NCBI GenBank assembly: GCA_903950295.1
Contig: CAJBAP010000139.1
Coordinates: 1-16,338 of the forward strand
DNA from: an uncultured Rhodocyclaceae bacterium
GTDB taxonomy: Bacteria; Pseudomonadota; Gammaproteobacteria; Burkholderiales; Rhodocyclaceae
Direction of reading: 5' to 3'
DNA length: 16,338 bases
How positions within the stretch are numbered: the first letter of the stretch is position 1; each line of letters starts with the position of its first letter. Under the pieces are notes generated by a model. The model had not been told where the DNA came from. It saw only the letters and a program-made list of their open reading frames with translations, and searched no databases. The position numbers and the translations under genes are program-made. Positions 1 through 8,667 of this stretch are shown one piece after another.

Positions 1-160
1 GCAGCGTGCTTTTGCCTGAACCGCTGGGGCCAACCAGGCCAACCACTTCGCCGGGCCAGATGGTCATGTCGACACCCTTCAGCGCATCGACAGCGGCATC
101 GCCGGCGCCGTAGCGTTTTTTCAATCCGGTGAGCCGGATGGCAGGTTGCTGGTTATCCAC
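1..160 (-). CDS. ABC transporter ATP-binding protein (partial, N-terminal 53 residues)
   Basis: This is the ATPase subunit of the efflux/export system encoded just upstream; it would hydrolyse ATP to drive the adjacent FtsX/MacB-type permease. Only the first 53 codons are visible because the gene leaves the window at position 1. The Walker A loop GPSGSGKST is at residues 44-52, preceded by the usual N-terminal strand ([11 protein letters not shown]) and the [19 protein letters not shown] segment typical of MacB/LolD-type ATPases. I chose the GTG at 160 as start: GGAGG lies six bases upstream (minus strand), inside the end of the permease gene, and I saw no ATG that fits. The start overlaps the last 8 bases of the permease gene, which implies translational coupling. 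Walker B, the signature motif and the C-terminus lie outside the window, so substrate class cannot be refined. Confidence 0.9.
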   Translation of the reverse strand, partial: MDNQQPAIRLTGLKKRYGAGDAAVDALKGVDMTIWPGEVVGLVGPSGSGKSTL

Positions 161-1355
161 CAATGGCCTCCGCCGGGTCGATGGCGAGTGCGGCGCGAAT
201 GGCAACGACACTCGCCAGCGCGCAGATCGCCATGATGACGAAAAAACCGCGCAGCGAATCCGACGGCATGAGCAGTACATATTTCGGAAAATAGGGTGCC
301 CACAGACCGGCGGCGACACGGCCAACCAGAAAGCCGATCAACCCGAGGCTGAGCGCCTGTTGCAGGATCATGCCGGCGATGGTGCGGTTCTGTGCGCCGA
401 TCAGCTTCAGCACGGCGATCTCGCGCACCTTGGCCATGGTCATGGTGTAGATGATGAAGGCGACGATCGCGGCGGTGACCACCGAGAGAATGACGAGAAA
501 CATGCCGATCTGTTTGGCTGAGGTGGCAATCAATTTGGCAACGAGGATGTCTTCCATCTGCGTGCGCGTATAGGCGGTGAGACGCTTCCAGCGCCGAATT
601 TCGCCGGCGACGGCCTCCGCATCGGCACCGGGCGCGAGGCGCACCAGCACGGCATTGACGTTGCGGCTTTGCGTGGCGCTGGCTTGCGCGGCTTCGAGCA
701 GGCCGGGCACACCGGGACGGTTGAACGCCGGATTGGCGGCGGTGCGTACGCGCTCATTCACCAGCGCGTCGTTGTCCTTGAGAAACTGGATTTCCTGCGC
801 GTCCTTGAGCGAGACGAAAATCATCGGGTCACCAGAGGACGACACCATGCGGCGCGTCAGGCCAACCACCGTGTATTCGTGGCGACGCAGGCGCACGCGC
901 TCGCCAAGCCTGAGGCCCGTCCGCTCGTCGGCAACGGCTTCGTAGTGAGCTTGCCGGATCGGTCGACCGGCAATCAGGCTTGGCGGTGCCCCGGGGCGCC
1001 CCGGTCGGTCGACATCCATGCCGACGATCATCACGCGACTTTCCTTGCCTGCGTGCATCATCTGGATCGTGAGATATGCCGCGTTACCGGTCTCGGCCAC
1101 GCCCGGCATGCCTGCGATACCGCGCCAAATGTCGTCGCGAATGGATGAGGGTTCGGCATACGGCCCCAGCGTGCCCTGCTGCACCACCCAGAGGTCGGCA
1201 CCGCTGTTGTCGATCAGCACCTGCGCATCATCAACCATGCCGCGATAAATCCCACCCATCGAGAGCGTGACGCCAATCAAGAGGCCCAAACCGATACCGG
1301 TGAACAGGAATTTACCCCAGCCGTGCAGGATGTCACGGCCGGCGAGGTTGATCAT
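153..1355 (-). CDS. ABC transporter permease, FtsX/MacB (DevC-like) type
   Basis: A 400-residue inner-membrane permease. One hydrophobic helix lies near the N-terminus (about residues 15-36), followed by a large soluble periplasmic domain (about 40-280) and three C-terminal helices (about 283-306, 328-350, 369-391). This 1+3 layout is that of the FtsX/MacB family, whose members work by mechanotransmission rather than by a classical transmembrane channel. The cytoplasmic stretch [13 protein letters not shown] (about 309-321) is the usual ATPase-coupling segment. It would pair with the HlyD-type adaptor upstream and the ATPase downstream in a DevBCA/MacAB-like pump. The ATG overlaps the adaptor stop in an ATGA arrangement, and GAAGG lies seven bases upstream of the start. 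The substrate is unknown; a lipid, glycolipid, peptide or drug are all possible. The identification as an FtsX-type permease is firm, the DevC label less so. Confidence 0.9.
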   Translation of the reverse strand: MINLAGRDILHGWGKFLFTGIGLGLLIGVTLSMGGIYRGMVDDAQVLIDNSGADLWVVQQGTLGPYAEPSSIRDDIWRGIAGMPGVAETGNAAYLTIQMMHAGKESRVMIVGMDVDRPGRPGAPPSLIAGRPIRQAHYEAVADERTGLRLGERVRLRRHEYTVVGLTRRMVSSSGDPMIFVSLKDAQEIQFLKDNDALVNERVRTAANPAFNRPGVPGLLEAAQASATQSRNVNAVLVRLAPGADAEAVAGEIRRWKRLTAYTRTQMEDILVAKLIATSAKQIGMFLVILSVVTAAIVAFIIYTMTMAKVREIAVLKLIGAQNRTIAGMILQQALSLGLIGFLVGRVAAGLWAPYFPKYVLLMPSDSLRGFFVIMAICALASVVAIRAALAIDPAEAIGG

Positions 1356-2539
1356 TGTGGCGCCTTCACGAGGCTATCGACCACCTTCACGCGCAGATCC
1401 GGCGTAATAGTTTTGCTGCTGTACACGATCACTGTGTCGCCTGCCGCGAGGCCGCTCATGACTTGCACCTGGCCATTGGCAGACGTGATACCCGTGGTCA
1501 CAGCGGCGAATTGCACGCGACCATCGACCAGCAGCCGCCACACACCCAGCATGTTGCCCTGGCGGGTAAGTGCAGCGGCAGGAATGCTCAGCGCCTTGTC
1601 GATAGGCGGCAGAAGCAACGTGACTTCCGCCAGTTCGCCGATGGCAAGTTGGACCGGTGGCGTGTCAAACACCACGTTGGCAATGCGCTCCTCGGTTACC
1701 GCATCGCCGACGAGATCGATGCGCGCCACGCGGCCGGGCTGCGCTTGGCCGGGTTGCGAACGCAATGCGATGAGGGCGGGCAGATCGACCGCCAAACCCG
1801 TGGAGCGGCCTTGGTCGATGCGAACGCGCAGCCAGAGCGTAGCCGGATCGATCACCTGCAATACCGCCTGGCCGGCCACCACGGTCGAGCCCGGCTCGGC
1901 CAAGCGTGCGCTGACGACACCAGCCACTGGACTGGTTAGGCGCAGGTGGGCACGGCTCTGGCCCAGACCGGCAAGATCGGACCTGGCGCGACGCGTTTCA
2001 TCTCTGGCGGCGGCCAATGCGGCCGTAGCCGAATCCTGTGCAGCACGCGCAGCTGCCGCTTCGTGCGCCTTGGCATCGGCCGCTTCCTGGCTGACGAAGT
2101 TCTTCAACCGCAAATCGGCATAACGTGCAGCACTGTTTTGAGCCAGATGTGCGCGGCTGGATGTCTCGGCCAGCGCTGCTTGCGCCGCCGCCACGAGTTG
2201 CCCGGCCCGCGCGGCACTGGCGCCACTGGCCGACTGGCGTGATTCGAGATCGACCGGATCCATCTCGGCAAGCAACTGGCCGGCCTTGACGCTATCACCC
2301 TGATCGACCAGCACGCGCGCGACCCGCCCAGCCACCGTTGGGCCGATGGCGTAGGCGCGGCGCGCCTCGACTGTACCGATCCCGAACAAGGTGCGCTCAA
2401 GTGTCGCCTCCCCGGCGTTGGCTGTCGTCACCTTGACGGCTGCCAGCGGCCCCTGCGTGGCGACGACCCAGCCGAAGCCCACCAGAAAAATCAGGCCGAA
2501 GGCGGCGAGGGACAAGGTACGACGAGCGGGTAATTTCAT
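1352..2539 (-). CDS. HlyD/RND-type periplasmic adaptor (membrane fusion protein)
   Basis: A 395-residue adaptor that would link the inner-membrane ABC permease encoded downstream to an outer-membrane channel. It begins with a single signal-anchor helix (about residues 8-27) after a basic start (MKLPARR). The two lipoyl half-domains are at about 66-97 (TVAGRVARVLVDQGDSVKAGQLL) and 196-230 (SPVAGVVSARLAEPGSTVVAGQAVL). Between them lies an Ala/Gln/Glu/Arg-rich stretch (about 98-195) with the composition of an alpha-hairpin coiled coil. The C-terminal beta-barrel and membrane-proximal part ends with GLAAGDTVIVYSSKTITPDLRVKVVD. No outer-membrane TolC-like gene is in the window, so the channel is either encoded elsewhere or to the left. 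The start at 2539 has only a weak ribosome site. The gene follows nnrS by 68 bases on the same strand and could share its transcript. Confidence 0.92.
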   Translation of the reverse strand: MKLPARRTLSLAAFGLIFLVGFGWVVATQGPLAAVKVTTANAGEATLERTLFGIGTVEARRAYAIGPTVAGRVARVLVDQGDSVKAGQLLAEMDPVDLESRQSASGASAARAGQLVAAAQAALAETSSRAHLAQNSAARYADLRLKNFVSQEAADAKAHEAAAARAAQDSATAALAAARDETRRARSDLAGLGQSRAHLRLTSPVAGVVSARLAEPGSTVVAGQAVLQVIDPATLWLRVRIDQGRSTGLAVDLPALIALRSQPGQAQPGRVARIDLVGDAVTEERIANVVFDTPPVQLAIGELAEVTLLLPPIDKALSIPAAALTRQGNMLGVWRLLVDGRVQFAAVTTGITSANGQVQVMSGLAAGDTVIVYSSKTITPDLRVKVVDSLVKAPQ

Positions 2540-2607
2540 TGGGGTACACCACGAAAATCATCGGGCAATGAGAAATGGGGGCGGCGTGCTACATCCACCA
2601 CTACGCC

Positions 2608-3765
2608 TCAGTGCGCTTTGCCATCCACCCTGGGGGCAAGCAGCATGGGGATGAAACGCCAAGCCAGCAGGCCAAAGGCGAGGAACCAGCAGGTGGCCGC
2701 CAGATGAAGCCACATGTTGTAGCTGGCGGGATAGAACTGCGGCGCGACGATGCGAACGATGAAGCCCGCGATCATGATCCACAACGCCACCTTGTCTGCG
2801 GTCGTGAACACGACTTCGCGTCCGGTGTGCCCCTTGGAGATGCGCACGATCATCGCCGGCAGGATGAGTCCCATGACGCCGACGGTAAACACATGCACCG
2901 ACACACTGCCCACCCAGGGCAATTCGAGGAAGTGGCCAATGCCGGCAATGATGAGTTGCCCGACGATAGCCAGATAACCCAGGTACATGATGCCGATGTC
3001 GAGCCGCGAGAGGGCTTTGAGTGGGTGCCAGTAGGCGAAACGGGCGAGCAGCAACAACGCCAGCGCAAACTCGAGCATGCCGGTCAACCCGGCGGGCAGC
3101 CACTGTCCAAAAACCAGAATGACGGCCAGCCATTTGATGGCCAGATCGAGACGCGGGTCGCGCAGGATATCGACCCGAAAGGCGAAGCGCATGAATTGCA
3201 CTTGCGTGCGTTCGAGCATGAGGAGGAAGGCCACGCGAAACAATGCGAGGGTCATGCTCCAGCCGAGGATGTAGTAGTCACCCTGCACGATAAGCAGTTT
3301 GGCGGGCAAAAACAGTGGCAGGATGATCCAGAAGAAATAGTTGTCACTACTGACGCCGCGCACCCGCTGATACACCAGTGTCCACAACAGCATGGCGACA
3401 ATGGCGGTCTGAAACAGCGCACTGGCCAGCCAGAACAGGGCGGGTGGCCAACCGGCACCAAAGCTCATGGCGACGCGATCGAGCAGCCAGGCGGCCGCGA
3501 GAAAGACCAGCGCACCGCCATGCCAGCCGCGCACACCGCTCCAATTTTTCGATGCCGTGAGCAGAAAGCCCCCCAGCGCCGCCCAGCCGAAGCCATAAAA
3601 CATTTCGTGGGCATGCCATTGCAAGGGGGCAGCGACAAAAGTCGGCGCTGGCGGGACGGCACCCGTATAGACCAATACCCACCAAAGTGGCAGGGTCGCC
3701 CCCGCCAAACAGGCGAGTGCGAAAAATGGGCGAAACCCGACGAGCCAGAGTGCGTGGCGGGTCAT
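2608..3765 (-). CDS. nnrS: NnrS family haem-copper membrane protein
   Basis: A 385-residue polytopic inner-membrane protein, about twelve hydrophobic segments. Family hallmarks are visible in order: GFRPFF near the N-terminus (residues 10-15), WHAHEMFYGF at 50-59 with histidines that are likely metal or haem ligands, GGFLLTASKNW at 65-75, and RISKGHTGREV in the C-terminal half. In studied denitrifiers NnrS protects cells against nitric oxide and nitrosative stress, and nnrS genes are usually controlled by NO- or oxygen-responsive FNR/NNR/DNR or NsrR regulators. A candidate FNR/DNR-type operator lies at 3828-3841. The ATG at 3765 has no clear Shine-Dalgarno sequence, but no upstream ATG, GTG or TTG is available in frame. 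A copy of the 25-bp dispersed repeat covers the third base of codon 35 through codon 43. Neighbours are an MCP upstream and the efflux cluster downstream, all on the minus strand. Confidence 0.93.
   Translation of the reverse strand: MTRHALWLVGFRPFFALACLAGATLPLWWVLVYTGAVPPAPTFVAAPLQWHAHEMFYGFGWAALGGFLLTASKNWSGVRGWHGGALVFLAAAWLLDRVAMSFGAGWPPALFWLASALFQTAIVAMLLWTLVYQRVRGVSSDNYFFWIILPLFLPAKLLIVQGDYYILGWSMTLALFRVAFLLMLERTQVQFMRFAFRVDILRDPRLDLAIKWLAVILVFGQWLPAGLTGMLEFALALLLLARFAYWHPLKALSRLDIGIMYLGYLAIVGQLIIAGIGHFLELPWVGSVSVHVFTVGVMGLILPAMIVRISKGHTGREVVFTTADKVALWIMIAGFIVRIVAPQFYPASYNMWLHLAATCWFLAFGLLAWRFIPMLLAPRVDGKAH
3637..3661 (+). repeat. Dispersed 25-bp repeat, copy A (inside nnrS)
   Basis: On the plus strand this reads four As, the 20-base core GTCGGCGCTGGCGGGACGGC, then A. 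It is identical over all 25 bases to copy C in pheT (15445-15469) and differs at one base from copy B in carB (10147-10171). Here it is antisense to nnrS and encodes part of VPPAPTF, between the first helix and the conserved WHAHE motif. The extra preceding bases CGAC allow a 4-bp CGAC/GTCG hairpin with an AAAA loop that the other copies lack. Confidence 0.85.
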
Positions 3766-3792
3766 GCGCGTGGTGCAGTATCGAGATCCATG

Positions 3793-3841
3793 GGGCGCAA
3801 GCTTAGGCCACGCCGGCAGGCATGGCCTTGATCCGAGTCAG
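3793..3841 (-). promoter_or_regulatory. Candidate FNR/DNR-type operator and promoter of nnrS
   Basis: On the minus strand, CTGACTCGGATCAA (3841 to 3828) fits the FNR/CRP-fold anaerobic box TTGAT-N4-ATCAA at 8 of 10 specified bases: the right half is perfect and the left half keeps TGA. Its centre (3834.5) lies 69 bases upstream of the nnrS ATG. A weak -10-like TAAGCT (3805 to 3800) lies where a class II promoter with the operator centred at -41.5 would put it, giving a transcript start near 3793. The box starts just beyond the MCP stop codon. The operator is a visible motif; its function, and the choice among FNR, ANR and DNR, is inference. Confidence 0.45.
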
Positions 3842-3842
3842 A

Positions 3843-5489
3843 TCAAACGTGGAAACGTGATACTGAACGTTCAAGTTCGGCGGCGAGGTCATGCAGACGC
3901 TCGGCAGCGGAAGAGGTCTGGCGCACGCTGGCGCTGTTTTCTTCCGACATGCTGGCAATGCGTTCGACGCCGCGAGCGATTTCCTGCGCGGCGGCGGCCT
4001 GTTCGTCGAGCGCACTGCCAATATCGGCGACGGCATTGACGACGCGCTCGGCCCCGGCCTGAATGCCGGTAATCGAGTCGCCGGCCTGGTGGGCCAGGTT
4101 GACGCCCCCATTGACGCGGGCGACACCGCTTTCGATTTCCTGCGCGGCACGGCGTGCGCCAGCCTGCACCTTGTCGATCACCGTGGCGATGGTATGAGTC
4201 GATTCGGAAGTGCGCTCGGCAAGCTTGCGCACCTCGTCAGCAACCACGGCAAAGCCTCGCCCCTGCTCACCTGCACGCGCCGCCTCGATGGCGGCGTTCA
4301 AGGCCAGCAGATTGGTCTGGTCGGCCACTTCGCGGATGACGTTGATGATGGCGGAAATTTCGTTCGAATAATTTTCGAGTTCGCGAATCGTGCCGGCGGC
4401 TTCGTTGACTGCCGTCGCCACCTGGCGCATCTCGTCAGCGCTGGAGTGCACCACTTGCCCACCGGTGCGCGACTCCTCACCGGCAGTGGCGGCGACACCA
4501 CGAGCATCGCGCGCGTGGTCGCGCACCTGATCGATCGACACCGACATCTCCTCTACCGACGCAGCCATGCCTGCGGCAGCTTCGCTCTGCGCATCCGAGG
4601 CACTGGACGACTGTCGGGCCGCCGCCTTGAGATCTTCGGCAGCGCGCGACAACTCCTGCGCGCTCTTCTGCGAGCTGCTGACCATGGTGCGCAAACCATC
4701 CTGCATGCGGGCAAAAGCGGTGAGCAAACGACCGGCCTCATTGCTGCCACCTTTGGGCACCGCATGAGTCAGGTCGCCATTGGCAATGGCTTCAGCGATC
4801 TCCACCGAAGCATGGATCGGCTCGGTGATGGAACGCGTCAGGTACCAGGCAAACGCCCCGGCGGCAGCCATGCCACCGAGAATGATGAGGACAAAAATGA
4901 TCGTGCCGGTCTGGTGGGTGGCATATTCGTGCTCGTAGATTTCCTTGGCAACCTGCGCCTGATAGTCGATCAGCGCATCGTGGGCATCGCCCATCACTTT
5001 ATTTTCGTTATTCAACGCCGCCAGCACCTCTTTCATCAGTTCGGGCGAATAGTCGCCACCCTTGATACGCTCCAGCAAGCCTTGCGCCTTATCTACCCAA
5101 AGTTTGCGTTTGGCTGCGAAATCAGCTGCGAGACGCTTCTCCTCCTCGGTAAGGTAAGTGGCCATGTACTTGTCCCACAGCGTATTGACCTCGGCGCGGC
5201 GCTTGGCGAAACGTTCCATGTGCAGATCGATCGGGTGATCATGTGCTGAGGCAAGCGGGGAACGCGGATCGTGCTGCAGGGACAGCAACAGTTCCCTCGT
5301 GTTCTCATCGAGCAGTTCGCTGATTTTGCCGAGATCTCTCAGGGGTACGGTGCGATCTTCATAGACGCTTTTGAGCGCATTGACGGCATCGCTCTCGTTG
5401 CGCCAGGCGATGCCGGCAATAGTCAGCATCAACAGACCGCCCACGGCCATGAGGATGAGCATGCGCTGACTGATGGATAAATTATTCAT
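3843..5489 (-). CDS. Methyl-accepting chemotaxis protein with four-helix-bundle sensor domain
   Basis: A 548-residue transmembrane chemoreceptor that would signal through CheA/CheW to the flagellar motor or another Che output. Order of parts: TM1 (about 10-30), periplasmic helical domain (about 31-193) with a Tar/4HB_MCP-like segment [13 protein letters not shown] at 63-75, TM2 (about 195-217), HAMP (about 218-270), then a long coiled-coil signalling domain. The highly conserved tip is around residues 389-424 ([20 protein letters not shown], then [18 protein letters not shown]). No cytochrome-like CXXCH or PAS domain is seen, so the ligand cannot be named. The C-terminus ends in SVSRFHV and has no NWETF-type CheR/CheB tether. 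A longer reading starting at 5546 is possible, but ATG 5489 has AGGGGAA five bases upstream and begins directly before TM1, so I prefer it. It lies between fur and nnrS on the same strand. Confidence 0.93.
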   Translation of the reverse strand: MNNLSISQRMLILMAVGGLLMLTIAGIAWRNESDAVNALKSVYEDRTVPLRDLGKISELLDENTRELLLSLQHDPRSPLASAHDHPIDLHMERFAKRRAEVNTLWDKYMATYLTEEEKRLAADFAAKRKLWVDKAQGLLERIKGGDYSPELMKEVLAALNNENKVMGDAHDALIDYQAQVAKEIYEHEYATHQTGTIIFVLIILGGMAAAGAFAWYLTRSITEPIHASVEIAEAIANGDLTHAVPKGGSNEAGRLLTAFARMQDGLRTMVSSSQKSAQELSRAAEDLKAAARQSSSASDAQSEAAAGMAASVEEMSVSIDQVRDHARDARGVAATAGEESRTGGQVVHSSADEMRQVATAVNEAAGTIRELENYSNEISAIINVIREVADQTNLLALNAAIEAARAGEQGRGFAVVADEVRKLAERTSESTHTIATVIDKVQAGARRAAQEIESGVARVNGGVNLAHQAGDSITGIQAGAERVVNAVADIGSALDEQAAAAQEIARGVERIASMSEENSASVRQTSSAAERLHDLAAELERSVSRFHV

Positions 5490-5643
5490 TGCGATTCCCC
5501 TGTTAAGTCTTTTTAAATCTTTCTGTTGCGCAATTTTAGGGGGCACTCCAATCGGAGTAACACCCTTCAGGGGCGCTTTGCCTGTCTATTTCAGGCCTTT
5601 CCAGTCAGCGGGGGATACAGCAGCAGTTCGGGACGGCTAATAG
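5490..5643 (-). other. fur-MCP intergenic region with consecutive small hairpins
   Basis: This 154-base gap on the minus strand holds no gene. Read in the direction of fur and MCP it contains a hairpin GCCTG/CAGGC with a 7-base loop (5596-5580), then CGCCC-CTGAA-GGGTG (about 5575-5561), then GGGTG..ACTCC-GATT-GGAGT..CCCCC (5565-5539). The last two share the GGGTG strand and therefore exclude each other. None is followed by a T-run, so there is no convincing factor-independent terminator for fur. A TAAAAT -10-like box (5538-5533) may serve the MCP, but no good -35 accompanies it. Base pairing was judged by eye. Confidence 0.4.
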
Positions 5644-6081
5644 TCAATCGTCTTGCGACGGTCGATGCGGACAGTCGCTTTTCAGGCAATCCGCATATAA
5701 ATAGAGTGCGTGCTCGACGACGGTGAAGCCACGCTCACTGGCCACCTTGACCTGTCGCCGTTCAATTTCCGGATCGTTGAATTCCTCGACGCGGCCGCAT
5801 TGCAGGCAGACCAGATGGTCATGGTGTTTGCCATCCTTGAGCTCGAAAACCGCCTTGCCCGATTCAAAATGGTGCCGCTCCAGAAGCCCGGCCTGTTCGA
5901 ACTGGGTGAGCACGCGATAGACCGTGGCCAAGCCGATGTCGGTATGTTCTGCCAGCAATTGCCGATATACATCTTCGGCAGCAAGATGGCGCGTCGACGA
6001 CTTGCGGAACAGGTCAAGGATGGCCATGCGCGGCATGGTGGCCTTGAGACCGATGCTCTTGAGTTCAGCAGGATTGGGCAT
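5644..6081 (-). CDS. fur: Ferric uptake regulator Fur
   Basis: A 145-residue iron-responsive repressor that, with Fe2+ bound, normally blocks iron-acquisition genes. The N-terminal winged helix includes [19 protein letters not shown] (residues 8-26) and the recognition-helix segment [17 protein letters not shown] (50-66). The metal-binding and dimerisation half carries the [11 protein letters not shown] motif (H86, H87, H89, C92, C95) and a C-terminal pair C132 and C137. Length and motifs are normal for proteobacterial Fur, rather than Zur or PerR. The start at 6081 matches the usual Fur N-terminus (MxNPAELK), though the ribosome site is weak. It is divergent from bamE across about 70-100 bases, an arrangement also known in Pseudomonas (fur and omlA). 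No convincing 19-bp Fur box was recognised in the shared upstream region. Confidence 0.96.
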   Translation of the reverse strand: MPNPAELKSIGLKATMPRMAILDLFRKSSTRHLAAEDVYRQLLAEHTDIGLATVYRVLTQFEQAGLLERHHFESGKAVFELKDGKHHDHLVCLQCGRVEEFNDPEIERRQVKVASERGFTVVEHALYLYADCLKSDCPHRPSQDD

Positions 6082-6125
6082 GGTGCCGAGATGGGGAAGC
6101 AGGCAGACGGAGAAATCAAGGGCCG

Positions 6126-6136
6126 TATGATATAGT
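6126..6136 (+). promoter_or_regulatory. Extended -10 promoter of bamE, overlapping a -10 of fur
   Basis: On the plus strand TGATATAGT (6128-6136) is an extended -10 element: TG, one base, then TATAGT, which matches TATAAT at 5 of 6. It would start transcripts near 6143. On the opposite strand TATCAT (6132 to 6127), also 5 of 6, overlaps it and faces fur; alternatively TTGAAA (6142 to 6137) could act as a -35 for fur. Overlapping elements would make RNA polymerase binding for the two genes compete. The predicted start leaves about 7 bases before the ATG at 6150 but about 40 before the ATG at 6183. Confidence 0.45.
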
Positions 6137-6149
6137 TTTCAAGCTAAAA

Positions 6150-7446
<1,297 letters not shown>

Positions 7447-7451
7447 TCGGC

Positions 7452-7495
7452 TACAATGGCGCGGTTTGGCCGACGGTCCTGATCTGGGGGTCGGC
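7452..7495 (+). promoter_or_regulatory. carA leader: -10-like box and inverted repeat
   Basis: In the 81-base gap between dapB and carA, TACAAT (7452-7457) matches the -10 consensus at 5 of 6, but I see no good -35. It is followed by an inverted repeat, GCCGAC (7469-7474) and GTCGGC (7490-7495), with a 15-base loop. Without a T-run this is not a terminator for dapB. If TACAAT is used, the hairpin lies in the carA 5' leader. No ArgR or PyrR/PyrL-type attenuator sequence was recognised. Confidence 0.3.
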
Positions 7496-7527
7496 AGCAG
7501 CATAAACTACCGCTCAGGAGTCCGATC

Positions 7528-8667
7528 TTGCCCGTTTTTCCGCCTGCACTGCTTGCCCTCGCCGACGGTACTGTTTTTCGGGGAAAAGGCGTCGGTGCCA
7601 CCGGTGCCAGCATTGGCGAGGTGGTGTTCAATACCGCCATGACCGGCTATCAGGAGATCCTCACCGACCCCTCCTATACCCGGCAAATCGTTACGCTGAC
7701 TTATCCGCACATCGGCAACACCGGCATCAATCGTGAAGATTGTGAAGCCGGCCGCATCTACGCCGCCGGACTGGTGATCCGCGACTTGCCGATGCTCGCC
7801 TCGAATTTTCGTTCCGAACAAACCCTGTCCGACTATCTGTGCAGCGAAAATGTCGTTGGTATCGCCGATATCGACACGCGCAAATTGACACGGATCCTGC
7901 GTGAAAAAGGTGCGCAGGCCGGTTGCCTGGTGACCGGCGACAATCTTGATGCCGATGCGGCCATTGCCCAGGCACGCACTTTTCCTGGCCTGGCCGGCAT
8001 GGATCTCGCCAAGATCGTCACGGTCGACAAGCCCTACGCCTGGACCGAGGGCGAATGGAAACTCGGTGCGGGATATACGACACCAGCGCAAGACCGGTTT
8101 CATGTCGTGGCCTACGATTTCGGCGTCAAGCGCAACATTTTGCGCATGCTTGCCTCGCGCGGATGCAAAATTACCGTCGTACCAGCGCAAACCCCGGCCA
8201 GCGCGGTACTGGCGCTGAAGCCCGACGGTGTCTTCCTCTCCAATGGCCCCGGCGATCCCGAGCCCTGCGACTACGCGATTAGCGCCATTCGCACACTGCT
8301 CGACACGAAACTACCGGCCTTCGGCATCTGCCTTGGCCATCAATTAATGGGACTGGCCGCCGGTGGCAAGACACTCAAGATGAAATTCGGCCACCACGGT
8401 GCCAACCACCCGGTGAAAGATCTCGAATCGGGACGGGTGATGATCACCAGCCAGAATCACGGCTTCGCGGTCGATCCAACCACACTGCCGGCCAACGTGA
8501 AAGTCACGCACGTGTCGCTGTTCGACGGCAGCCTGCAAGGATTAGCCTGGACCGACCGCCCGGCACTGTGTTTCCAGGGCCACCCCGAGGCAAGCCCGGG
8601 CCCGCACGACGTGGCCTATCTCTTCGATCGCTTCATCGGGATGATGGAACATGCCAAAAAGAACTGA
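7528..8667 (+). CDS. carA: Carbamoyl-phosphate synthase small (glutaminase) subunit
   Basis: CarA hydrolyses glutamine and passes ammonia through a tunnel to CarB, which makes carbamoyl phosphate for arginine and pyrimidine synthesis. The 379-residue chain has the CarA N-terminal domain ([18 protein letters not shown], then [21 protein letters not shown]) and a class I glutamine amidotransferase domain. The nucleophile is Cys268 in GICLGHQ, and His352 and Glu354 are in [11 protein letters not shown]; all three are one residue below the E. coli numbering. The start is TTG at 7528, with AGGAG seven bases upstream; the protein begins where other CarA proteins begin and no better ATG exists. The 3' end overlaps carB by 17 bases. 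Confidence 0.97.
   Translation: MPVFPPALLALADGTVFRGKGVGATGASIGEVVFNTAMTGYQEILTDPSYTRQIVTLTYPHIGNTGINREDCEAGRIYAAGLVIRDLPMLASNFRSEQTLSDYLCSENVVGIADIDTRKLTRILREKGAQAGCLVTGDNLDADAAIAQARTFPGLAGMDLAKIVTVDKPYAWTEGEWKLGAGYTTPAQDRFHVVAYDFGVKRNILRMLASRGCKITVVPAQTPASAVLALKPDGVFLSNGPGDPEPCDYAISAIRTLLDTKLPAFGICLGHQLMGLAAGGKTLKMKFGHHGANHPVKDLESGRVMITSQNHGFAVDPTTLPANVKVTHVSLFDGSLQGLAWTDRPALCFQGHPEASPGPHDVAYLFDRFIGMMEHAKKN

Noticed and set aside
2575..5249. Long plus-strand frames opposite nnrS (2575-3831, 418 codons) and the MCP (3891-5249, 452 codons)
   Set aside because: Both are antisense to clear family members, cross gene ends without ribosome sites of note and show low-complexity charged translations. 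They are shadow frames.
5500..5560. Sigma-28 (flagellar) promoter for the MCP gene
   Set aside because: A TAAA is present, but the downstream GCCGATAA half matches poorly (about 3 of 8) at the required spacing.
5539..5600. Cyclic di-GMP (GEMM) riboswitch upstream of the MCP
   Set aside because: CAGGCAAAGC superficially recalls conserved parts of the aptamer, but the second conserved arm and tetraloop/receptor arrangement are missing.
5629..5637. CGGGACGGC, matching the end of the repeat core, between MCP and fur
   Set aside because: Only nine bases match and the flanks are unrelated; such a match is expected by chance in GC-rich DNA.
6082..6149. Fur box for autoregulation of fur
   Set aside because: The AT-rich stretch TATGATATAGTTTTCA does not form the repeated GATAAT-type hexamers convincingly.
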